Source of the DNA: Enhygromyxa salina
Lineage (GTDB): Bacteria; Myxococcota_A; Polyangia; Nannocystales; Nannocystaceae
Reading direction: 5' to 3'
Assembly: GCF_002994635.1 (NCBI RefSeq)
Contig: NZ_PVNL01000026.1
Span: forward strand, 1 to 45,211
Length of the DNA: 45,211 nucleotides
Shown here one piece after another: positions 39,149 through 45,211 of this stretch. Numbering within the stretch: the first letter of the stretch is position 1; each line of letters starts with the position of its first letter. Under the pieces are notes generated by a model. The model did no database searches. It saw nothing but the letters and a program-made list of their open reading frames with translations, and had not been told where the DNA came from. The translations under genes and the position numbers were made by a program.

Positions 39149-39877
39149 TCAAAACCGCAGAGCCAGGCCCCCGAGCCCGGGATCGAGCCGGGGACCGAGG
39201 CGCGCACGCGCGCTGCCCGAGCGCGCCGCCCGGCGGCGACGCGTGGCGTCGACCGCGAAGATGGTGACACCCGCGACCAGCGTCGCGGCCCCGGCAATGA
39301 TGAAGCCGCGGCCGAGCCACTGGTAGGTCTCGCCCTGGCGCAGCAGCTGCTCGTACTCGCTGGCGACCGGCCCGTAGAGGTTGGTGCGACCGGTGTCCAG
39401 ATCGAAGCCATAGGCGAGGCGCTCGGCCCTGTCCTGCCGCGTCTCGGCGACGCCAGCGAAGATCCCACCAGTGGTCGCGAGCGCGACGGCCCCGAAGGTC
39501 GCCCACCAGCCGGCGGCCTGCAGCTTGGGCAGGCGCTCGGGCACGCCCGCGACGTTGGCGTCGAGGGTCTCACCCTCGAGGTCCGACTGCGCGCGTGTGG
39601 CGTTGGGGTCGTCGGGGTCCACGATCGCTCCAGCGACGCCACCACCGCTCGGGGCCTCGCCGCGCTCGACCTCGGTGACCTCGGGCTCGAGCTCGGGGGT
39701 CTCACTGGGGGGGTCGCCCGCCGGCTCGTCCCCCGGGCCCTCGACCTGATCGTTTGGCCCAGCGGACTCGGCCGGCTCGAGCTCGGCTGGTCCGCCCGCG
39801 GGCGCGGCCGCGGGTGCGGTCGTGATCACGAGCGCCAGCGCGATCATCTGGGCGAGCACGGTCGGCGCGACGGGCAT
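39149..39877 (-). CDS. Exported protein with acidic/Pro region and two C-terminal membrane helices
   Basis: A 242-residue protein. ATG 39877 gives a Sec signal (VLAQMIALALVITTAPAAAPA). A Pro/Glu/Gly-rich, acidic disordered region (about 30-110) follows, then two predicted helices (AGWWATFGAVALATTGGIFAGVA and FIIAGAATLVAGVTIFAV) joined by a 45-residue loop, and a basic Arg-rich tail ending in a beta-like GGLALRF. This looks like an inner-membrane protein with a large periplasmic acidic segment. No family was recognised. The C-terminal Phe could hint at outer-membrane targeting, but the helices argue against a barrel. The small Cys-rich lipoprotein gene follows after 18 nt. Confidence 0.65.
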   Translation of the reverse strand: MPVAPTVLAQMIALALVITTAPAAAPAGGPAELEPAESAGPNDQVEGPGDEPAGDPPSETPELEPEVTEVERGEAPSGGGVAGAIVDPDDPNATRAQSDLEGETLDANVAGVPERLPKLQAAGWWATFGAVALATTGGIFAGVAETRQDRAERLAYGFDLDTGRTNLYGPVASEYEQLLRQGETYQWLGRGFIIAGAATLVAGVTIFAVDATRRRRAARSGSARARLGPRLDPGLGGLALRF

Positions 39878-39971
39878 GCGGCCGGGAGAATAGCGGTCCG
39901 CTGCGGCGCAGCAAAGCCCGCCGCTACGACGCGGGGATCCACCGCTGGTGTCCGTCGGGCGGACAAATGCT

Positions 39972-40499
39972 ATGCCCCTGTCCGTGAGCGCTGCGCACAC
40001 CGCCAGCCACCCACGCCGGTCAAAACCCGGCGCGCGCGTGTCGTTGCTCGTCCTGCTTGGCGCGCTCGTCATGCCCTCGCTCGGCTGTCCCGTGTCCGGC
40101 AACGGCGGCGCCAGCAACGGGCCGCGGTCCAGCTACCCACCGGCCTCGGTCTACGAGATCGATCCGCAGTTCGCCGGCGAGTGGGACGGTGACGTCGACG
40201 GCCTCCCCGGCACGCTCAACATCGGCGAGCTCGACGACCGCTCGTTCTTCGGCTCGTTCGTCACCCACGACAACGCGACCGAGTACACGCTGCTGCTCGA
40301 GCACTCCTACGTCGACACGGAGGACGGCGGCGAGGTGCCCAGCAACCGCGTCACCTTCACCTGGCAAGATGGTCTGGGCAGCCGGGGCAAGGGGTGGTTG
40401 TTGATCAACCGTGAGGACACCGCGCTGACCGGGTCGTTTGGGTATGGAGTCGCGACCGAGGGGCTCGGCGAGTGGAGCTTCGTCCGCGAGAACTTCTGA
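39972..40499 (+). CDS. Small lipoprotein with beta-rich mature domain
   Basis: A 175-residue exported lipoprotein. ATG 39972 is preferred over the ATG at 39948. A basic N-region (RRSKPGAR) and hydrophobic core end in SLGC. The mature part is beta-rich (FAGEWDGDVDGLPGTLNIGELDD, FFGSFVTHDNATEYTLLLE, GSRGKGWLLINRED, GSFGYG). It resembles a small lipocalin/calycin-type barrel, with Gly-Ser-Phe turns that repeat, but the family is uncertain. It is divergent from the membrane-protein gene. Confidence 0.65.
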   Translation: MPLSVSAAHTASHPRRSKPGARVSLLVLLGALVMPSLGCPVSGNGGASNGPRSSYPPASVYEIDPQFAGEWDGDVDGLPGTLNIGELDDRSFFGSFVTHDNATEYTLLLEHSYVDTEDGGEVPSNRVTFTWQDGLGSRGKGWLLINREDTALTGSFGYGVATEGLGEWSFVRENF

Positions 40500-40913
40500 C
40501 GCGACGCAACGCGACGCGGCGCGCTCGAAGTTCGCGGCTCCGAACACCTACATATGAATACCCCTAGCGCGAGATCGCGCCACGTCGATGTCATAATCCG
40601 CGCAGTTGTGATTCGCGCAGCGCCGAGAGACCCGCGCATTCGTACTATACGCAATCATGACACTCACTGCATTTGATCGTTTGGCCAGCATTGAGCTAAT
40701 TCGTTGAAATCGCCCCCCGGCGCATTGCACCTGATTCATCGAGAGAGCCTCCATTGAGCCTCGCCAATTGCGCATATCAAGAAAGAGCGATTTTGAGCTT
40801 GCCACGATACGTCGATTCCGTGACTATGAACATCGAGCGCAACCGTCCCTTCTTTTGCAGCGATCGACCGCCTTGCGTCGATTGCGGGGATCGGTGCATT
40901 CGAGGAGCCAGCG
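40500..40913. other. Intergenic region before the hydrolase pair
   Basis: 414 nt that are less GC-rich than the genes. It holds a small inverted repeat GCGCGA-N2-TCGCGC (40567-40580) and AT-richer patches around 40600-40760 that suit promoters. A Cys-containing open frame at 40754-40963 overlaps the next gene's start and is not accepted as a gene. Confidence 0.45.
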
Positions 40914-41939
40914 ATGAATCACAAGATGTACCTCCGATCACCCGGCCAAGCTCACCACATTAGCCGACGAGGTTTCGGGGCAGGATTGGCCGGTCTCGCC
41001 AGTGTCGCAGCCATATCGGCCATGCGCGCGAGTCCGGCACAGGCTGCCACCGAGATTCAGATGGTCCCGCTGCCAATGTCGATTCCAATAGAGGTGTCCC
41101 CGACAATGAAGGCTCAGGGGCTCAACTCGGATCCCTGGTCATGCTCGGTCTCGGCGGCGATCGGCGACGTATTCGGGGTGGGCACTCAGCTCCGCGTCCG
41201 GCGTAACAAGGACCAAATGGCGATCTACACCGTCGCCGAGATTCGCGAGCAGGACCCGGCCAACATGGTGCGCATGAGCAGCATCGCCCGCCAGCGACTT
41301 GGCACCTCCGACACATTCTCCGGCACCTTGCACACCCCGCTCTCGACCAAGCTCATGACCGACGCGCAAGCCGAGAGCTCCGGCGCGTTCGTCGAGCGCC
41401 TCGCCGACGCCAAGGACCACCAGGGTCTGGTGGTGATGGCGCCCCACGGCGGTCGGATCGAGTTCAACACGGATCTGCAGGCGCGGTGGGTCGCGCAGGC
41501 CCTCGCGGGGGGCGACGTCTCCACCTGGTGCTGCTCGGGCTGGCGGACCGACAACGGCAACACCCACTCGCGCTGGCACGTGTCCACCACCGACATCAGC
41601 CCGGCGAGCTTTCCTGGCCTTGCGACCATCGCCGATCGTGGCTTTGCCTACGCCGTCGCCTTTCATGGCATGAAAGCCAACGGCGTCTTGATCGGTGGTG
41701 GCGCCCCCAACGAGCTCAAGCAGCTGATCCGCCAGGCGATCAAGTCCGAGGTCGGCAACAACCCGGTCACGGTCGTCAATGGTGGCAAGAACTCGGGCGT
41801 CTCGGAGACCAATGTTGTCAATTGGATCACCGCGGGCGGCGGCGGCGGTGTCCACATCGAGCAGAGCTCACAGGTCCGCGAGAAATACTGGAAGCCGGTC
41901 GCGCAAGCCGTCGCCGACGTCTTCGCGGACTTGATCTGA
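40914..41939 (+). CDS. Tat-exported poly-gamma-glutamate hydrolase-like protein, copy 1
   Basis: A 341-residue exported protein. The Tat signal is ISRRGFGAGLAGLASVAAISA with a probable AxA site near AQAATE. The mature domain has the hallmark of the poly-gamma-glutamate hydrolase family (PghP / UPF0714-like zinc peptidases): LVVMAPHGGRIE, with His and Glu as likely zinc ligands. Further conserved parts are HTPLSTKLMTD upstream and FAYAVAFHGM, GGGAPNELKQLI and AITAGGGGGVHIEQS downstream. The last provides a further His/Glu pair (HIE). It may cut gamma-glutamyl polymers or peptidoglycan-like material. The start is very good: GAGGAG (40899-40904) lies 9 nt before ATG 40914. Copy 2 follows after 263 nt. 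Confidence 0.85.
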   Translation: MNHKMYLRSPGQAHHISRRGFGAGLAGLASVAAISAMRASPAQAATEIQMVPLPMSIPIEVSPTMKAQGLNSDPWSCSVSAAIGDVFGVGTQLRVRRNKDQMAIYTVAEIREQDPANMVRMSSIARQRLGTSDTFSGTLHTPLSTKLMTDAQAESSGAFVERLADAKDHQGLVVMAPHGGRIEFNTDLQARWVAQALAGGDVSTWCCSGWRTDNGNTHSRWHVSTTDISPASFPGLATIADRGFAYAVAFHGMKANGVLIGGGAPNELKQLIRQAIKSEVGNNPVTVVNGGKNSGVSETNVVNWITAGGGGGVHIEQSSQVREKYWKPVAQAVADVFADLI

Positions 41940-41997
41940 GCGAGCCCCGCCCGCCACCTCGACGTCTCGAGTGTGCCCAGGCGCGAGGAGAGCCGCA

Positions 41998-42039
41998 CCT
42001 GCGCCCCAACGACGCCTGAAACAGCGGCGCGGGCGCAGG
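41998..42039. terminator. Hairpin between the two hydrolase copies
   Basis: CCTGCGCCC (41998-42006) and GGGCGCAGG (42031-42039) are perfect 9-nt arms around a 24-nt loop. No T run follows, so a terminator role is uncertain. Confidence 0.35.
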
Positions 42040-42202
42040 CGCGGTACGTTGCTCACTAGAGCGCAATGCACATGGTGACCACCCCGCATGAACCCCTGTT
42101 TTTGCAGGCCGGGTGTTTTCACTGGGCGAGCGTCCTACACTCTCGGTGCCCTCTCCCTCTATTGAGTTGACTGCGGGAGTTCGCGGCATCGTGAGCGCAG
42201 AC

Positions 42203-43225
42203 ATGAAAGATGAAGCATACACCGGATTACCAGGTTCCCCTCACCACATCAGCCGACGCGGGTTCGGTGCGAGATTGATCGGCGCCGCTGGATTTGCGGT
42301 CGCAACGGGTCACGCCCCGCCCGCGCGCGCTGCCACCGAGATTCAGATGGTCCCGATCCCCGTCTCGATCCCCGTCTCGGTCACCTCGCCCTACCAGTAT
42401 CAGGGGCTGAGCAACGACCCGTGGTCGTGCTCGGTCTCTGGGGCAATCGCCAACGTATTCGGGCTGGGCAGCCAGGTCCGCGTGCGTCGCAGCGTTGATC
42501 AGTTTGCGGTCTACACCGTCACCGACGTCCGCTACCAGGATCCCGTCAATCGGGTCCGCATGGGCAGCGTCGCCCGCGAGCGCGTGGGCACGCCCAACGT
42601 GTTCTCAGGTACGCTACACACCCCGCTGGCGACCAAGCTGATGAGCGACACCCAGGCCAAGAACGCCGGTGAGTTCGTCGAGCGGATCGCCGACTCGCCC
42701 AACAATCATGGCTTGGTGGTGCTCGCTCCCCACGGCGGCGTCATCGAGGTCAAGACCGATCTCCAGGCGAGGTGGGTGATGGACGAGCTCCCCAACGCCG
42801 ACGTCAGCTGCTGGATTTGCTCGGGCTGGACGACCGAAGGCGGCGCCCACACCCGCTGGCACGTGGCCTCGACCGAGCTCCACCCCGTCAGCTTTCCGGG
42901 GCTCGCGACCATCGCCAATCGTGGATTTGCCTATGCCGTCGCGTTTCATGGAATGAATGACGCGGGCGTCCGCATCGGCGGCAGCGCCCCGTTCGAGCTC
43001 AAAGAGATGCTGCGACAGGCGATCAAGCACGCGGTCGGCGACTACCCTGTCGCGCACGCCGCCGACGACGATCCAAACGGCGGGACCTCCCCCGACAACG
43101 TCGTCAATTGGATCACCGCAGGTGGCGTCGGCGGCGTACATCTCGAGCAAGGTCCGCTGATCCGCAGCAAGTATTGGTTCGCGGTCGCGCAGGCCGTCGC
43201 CGACGTGTTCCGCGGGCTCGTCTAG
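42203..43225 (+). CDS. Tat-exported poly-gamma-glutamate hydrolase-like protein, copy 2
   Basis: A 340-residue paralogue of the preceding protein. The alignment with copy 1 is collinear from the N-terminus (HHISRRGFGA in both), which fixes ATG 42203 as start although the frame opens upstream at 42113. The zinc-type motif is LVVLAPHGGVIE, with matching HTPLATKLMSD, FAYAVAFHGM, GGSAPFELKEML and ITAGGVGGVHLEQG. All putative ligands of copy 1 are conserved. The first 40 residues and a loop before the C-terminal block (around AADDDPNGG) diverge most. Its stop TAG overlaps the stop of the opposing PAS/STAS gene in CTAG. Confidence 0.85.
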   Translation: MKDEAYTGLPGSPHHISRRGFGARLIGAAGFAVATGHAPPARAATEIQMVPIPVSIPVSVTSPYQYQGLSNDPWSCSVSGAIANVFGLGSQVRVRRSVDQFAVYTVTDVRYQDPVNRVRMGSVARERVGTPNVFSGTLHTPLATKLMSDTQAKNAGEFVERIADSPNNHGLVVLAPHGGVIEVKTDLQARWVMDELPNADVSCWICSGWTTEGGAHTRWHVASTELHPVSFPGLATIANRGFAYAVAFHGMNDAGVRIGGSAPFELKEMLRQAIKHAVGDYPVAHAADDDPNGGTSPDNVVNWITAGGVGGVHLEQGPLIRSKYWFAVAQAVADVFRGLV

Positions 43226-44166
43226 CCGGTCGAGACCAACCCGCGCAGCGCGTGCTTCAGGTTGCTGTAGGCCCGCACCCCGGTCGGCGCCAGGTCTCGC
43301 TCGATCAGGAATTGCGCGAGCGCGGGGCGGATCCCCGCGAGCACACACTCCGCGCCCAGCAGCGCCAGCGCACGAGTCAGCCGCGCCAGCTGCTGGGCCG
43401 AGACGGCGCTGTCGACCGTCGCGCCAGTCAAGTCCACGATCACCACCCGGCTCCGATACTGCCGGACCGCGATCAGCGTGCTCTCCAGCAGGTCGAGCCC
43501 ACGTCGAGCATCGAGCGCCCCGACCACGGGGACGACCAGGACCCCGTCCCACACCTCCAGCGCCGGGGCCGACAGCTCGAGCACCAGCTCCTCGAGCTCG
43601 CGGATCAGCGCCGCCTTCTCGGCGTCGCGCTCGCGCAGCTGCTCGGTCCGCTGGACCAGCGCGTCCTCATGGGCCCGCTGCATCGTCACGTCCCGAACCA
43701 CGTTGACGACCGCGATCATCGTCCCCGACTGATCCCGGATCGGCGCCGCCGTACCGTTGAGCCAGCGCCGAGCTCCCGTGGCGTCGTCGATGTGCAGCCC
43801 TGTCGCCGTGAGCGCGGCGGGATCGGTCTCGCCGTTCAACACCCGCCGACTCGGGGTGTCGTCCAGCTGTATCTGCGACGCCTCATCCTCGCTGAGGTAC
43901 CGCCAGCTTCGCTCGGCCCGCTCGATCTCCCCGATCTGCGCGACGTTCATCCACGCCAGCGCGACCGGGTTTGCGTAGCGATGAGAGGCGTCGAGATTTC
44001 GAATGTTGATCGAGTCGGAGATGGCGTCGAGCGCCCCCTTGAACAGCGCGACCTCGGCCTGCAGCTCGCGCTCGCGGGCCTGACTCGCCGCGAGCTCTCG
44101 CCGCAGCGTCTCGAGCTCGCCCTCTCCCTGGCCTGTCGCCACGCCCTGGTCCTCCGATGTCGCCAT
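43222..44166 (-). CDS. PAS-STAS protein, RsbR-like stressosome component
   Basis: A 314-residue cytoplasmic protein. An N-terminal coiled coil (about 10-45) precedes a PAS-like sensor (about 48-165, with RRWLNGTAAPIRDQSGTMIAVVNVVRDVT), a linking helix, then a STAS domain (about 200-314). The STAS part has VVIVDLTGATVDSAVSAQQLARLTRALALLGAECVLAGIRPALAQFL. In RsbR proteins two Thr are phosphorylated by RsbT. Here the first position is Ser (VDS rather than VDT) and the second is Ala (LAGI rather than LTGI), so control by phosphorylation would be reduced. No RsbS or RsbT partner is in the window. ATG 44166 follows AGGG. It converges on the hydrolase gene with overlapping stops. Confidence 0.83.
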   Translation of the reverse strand: MATSEDQGVATGQGEGELETLRRELAASQARERELQAEVALFKGALDAISDSINIRNLDASHRYANPVALAWMNVAQIGEIERAERSWRYLSEDEASQIQLDDTPSRRVLNGETDPAALTATGLHIDDATGARRWLNGTAAPIRDQSGTMIAVVNVVRDVTMQRAHEDALVQRTEQLRERDAEKAALIRELEELVLELSAPALEVWDGVLVVPVVGALDARRGLDLLESTLIAVRQYRSRVVIVDLTGATVDSAVSAQQLARLTRALALLGAECVLAGIRPALAQFLIERDLAPTGVRAYSNLKHALRGLVSTG

Positions 44167-44314
44167 GGCCCTGCGGGCTCAGGATACCGTCCCCGGTCCG
44201 GGGCTTGAAATCGCCGCCGCCATGACTGCTCGCCCGCTGGCGCGTTGCCCAGGATCGTCCGCTGTACGCTGATCCTGTCACACTCTGCCCGGCCGCTCGT
44301 AGAGCCCCGCGACC

Positions 44315-44875
44315 ATGCACGAGCTTCAGCGCCTCACCTTCACCGCCCTGTTTGCCACCACGACCCTGTTCGGAGCCTGCCTGATGGCCGACGACCACGA
44401 CCCGGACGTGCCGGACACGCGCGCGGCCGCGGTGGTCGATGGCGCCAGCTACCAGATCACCACCAGCGCCGCCCTGACCCAGGACCAGCTCCACGCGATC
44501 GCGCAGTTCGTCGAGGCCCAGGGCCAGGACGTGCACAAGGCCAAGGTGATCGTGAATGCCGACGACGCTGGCGGCCAAGTGCTCGCGGTCGAGCTGTGGG
44601 CTGGCACGCTCCCGGGCGATGACATCGCCGACGCGCTGCGCCAGGAGTTCGCGTACCTGGCCGACGCGGAGATTGGGGTCGCGGCGCTCGGCAGCGCGGA
44701 CGCGCCCTCGCCGAGTGACGTGGGGATCGAGCCTGGGGATGACCCGGAGACCGTGGAGCAGAAGATTGTTGATGATCTGCGGGCGCAGGGGGTCGAGGGG
44801 GAGATCAATGTGAGTGTGACGCCGACGGGAGATGGGCACTATGAGGTCGAGGTTGACGTGAACGATCAGGGCTAG
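44315..44875 (+). CDS. Lipoprotein of unknown function
   Basis: A 186-residue exported protein. The signal peptide ends in LFGAC and an acidic linker follows. The mature part is an alpha/beta mix with an N-terminal Gln/Ala-rich segment (ALTQDQLHAIAQFVEAQGQDVHKAKV), a central beta-strand pair and an acidic C-terminus (DPETVEQKIVDDLRAQGVEGEINVSV). I recognise no family. The final 180 nt switch to many GGG and GTG codons, unlike the first part. A strong hairpin terminator lies about 75 nt downstream. Confidence 0.7.
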   Translation: MHELQRLTFTALFATTTLFGACLMADDHDPDVPDTRAAAVVDGASYQITTSAALTQDQLHAIAQFVEAQGQDVHKAKVIVNADDAGGQVLAVELWAGTLPGDDIADALRQEFAYLADAEIGVAALGSADAPSPSDVGIEPGDDPETVEQKIVDDLRAQGVEGEINVSVTPTGDGHYEVEVDVNDQG

Positions 44876-44951
44876 ACTCTGATGTTTGCATTGAGAGCCG
44901 GAGTGTAGCCGCGCTTCGAGTTCGTTCGCGGGGGTCCGCGTCTGCGACGGT

Positions 44952-44995
44952 GCAACGCGCACGGGCTGGACGAGGTTCCAGCCCATGCGCGTTGC
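44952..44995. terminator. Strong inverted repeat between convergent genes
   Basis: Arms GCAACGCGCACGGGCTGG (44952-44969) and CCAGCCCATGCGCGTTGC (44978-44995) form an 18-bp stem with one mismatch and an 8-nt loop. It lies between two converging genes and probably ends both transcripts. Confidence 0.65.
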
Positions 44996-45050
44996 CACAT
45001 CGGACACCCCACCCACCGCGAACAACCACCCCACCCTCCGCCCGACCGAC

Positions 45051-45211
45051 CTAACACTCACACTCATCCTCCCCACCAAAGCTCCGAATCTCCACATGAA
45101 GCTCATAAGCAAAGCTCGACAGCGGCGTAGGCCCCCCAACCTTGATCAACAGATCCCCCGAAAAGCTCTCGTCATACCCATTCAGATCAACCCGCCCATT
45201 CAACCCAACCC
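45051..45211 (-). CDS. C-terminal part of a protein (truncated by window edge)
   Basis: The minus strand carries an open frame of 53 codons that ends at TAG 45053-45051 and enters from beyond the window. The visible sequence is beta-rich (VDLNGYDESFSGDLLIKVGG, then SSFAYELHVEIRSFGGEDECEC) with a terminal Cys-Glu-Cys. It resembles the end of a secreted beta-sandwich domain, but no family is recognisable. Codon use is plain and consistent with a real gene. It shares the hairpin at 44952-44995 with the gene at 44315-44875. Confidence 0.6.
   Translation of the reverse strand, partial: VGLNGRVDLNGYDESFSGDLLIKVGGPTPLSSFAYELHVEIRSFGGEDECEC

Noticed and set aside
40754..40963. Small Cys-containing open frame (CxxC-like) before the hydrolase
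   Set aside because: It overlaps the well-supported hydrolase start with its own GAGGAG ribosome site, and has no signal peptide or known family.

Overview
The window looks like a chromosomal segment of a high-GC, predatory-type deltaproteobacterial lineage, most likely Myxococcota of the Nannocystaceae/Haliangiaceae kind. This is an inference. It rests on G+C near 70% in most genes, many lipoproteins whose lipobox Cys is followed by a Thr/Gly/Asp/Ser/Glu-rich linker, Cys-rich 'CGxC' modules, FG-GAP and TolB-like propeller lipoproteins, Tat-exported hydrolases, several secreted proteases and a type IV pilus-type ATPase. No rRNA, intact tRNA, CRISPR array or complete insertion sequence was seen.

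Layout. 0-2.4 kb: end of a lipoprotein gene and a divergent subtilisin-type (S8) lipoprotein protease. 3-5.2 kb: a PilT-like ATPase with a duplicated N-terminal domain, plus a small unknown protein. 5.2-15.9 kb: a minus-strand run comprising an FG-GAP lipoprotein, then a tightly coupled three-gene block (voltage-gated K+ channel, Hsp90/GHKL-type ATPase, 1279-residue protein with a degenerate GHKL-like N-terminus), then a membrane-anchored LytM/M23 protein lacking its metal ligands. 16-18.3 kb: a Tat-lipoprotein PhoD phosphatase. 18.3-26.7 kb: two related minus-strand loci encoding zinc (HExxH) metalloproteases with Cys-rich lipoprotein partners, separated by a DUF2267-like gene and a CrtI/RetSat-type FAD oxidoreductase. 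The second locus is GC-poor, and its protease frame is split at a T5 run. 27-30.4 kb: a propeller lipoprotein whose 5' end abuts a group II intron remnant with a recognisable domain V, then a second FAD oxidoreductase. 30.4-36.8 kb: carB and an M16 protease. 36.9-40.5 kb: small lipoproteins, a HEAT-like protein and a membrane protein. 40.9-43.2 kb: tandem Tat-exported poly-gamma-glutamate-hydrolase-like paralogues. 43.2-45.2 kb: an RsbR-like PAS/STAS protein, a lipoprotein and a truncated protein end.

How the genes fit together. Most of the window serves the cell envelope and secretion. carB and probably the FAD enzymes are housekeeping or secondary metabolism. The best candidates for undescribed biology are (i) the K+ channel/GHKL/degenerate-GHKL block at 13.4-6.8 kb, where gene spacing of +2 and -1 nt argues for one functional unit, and (ii) the paired metalloprotease loci, in which a PPC-like domain is fused to the protease in one locus and encoded by a separate overlapping gene in the other.
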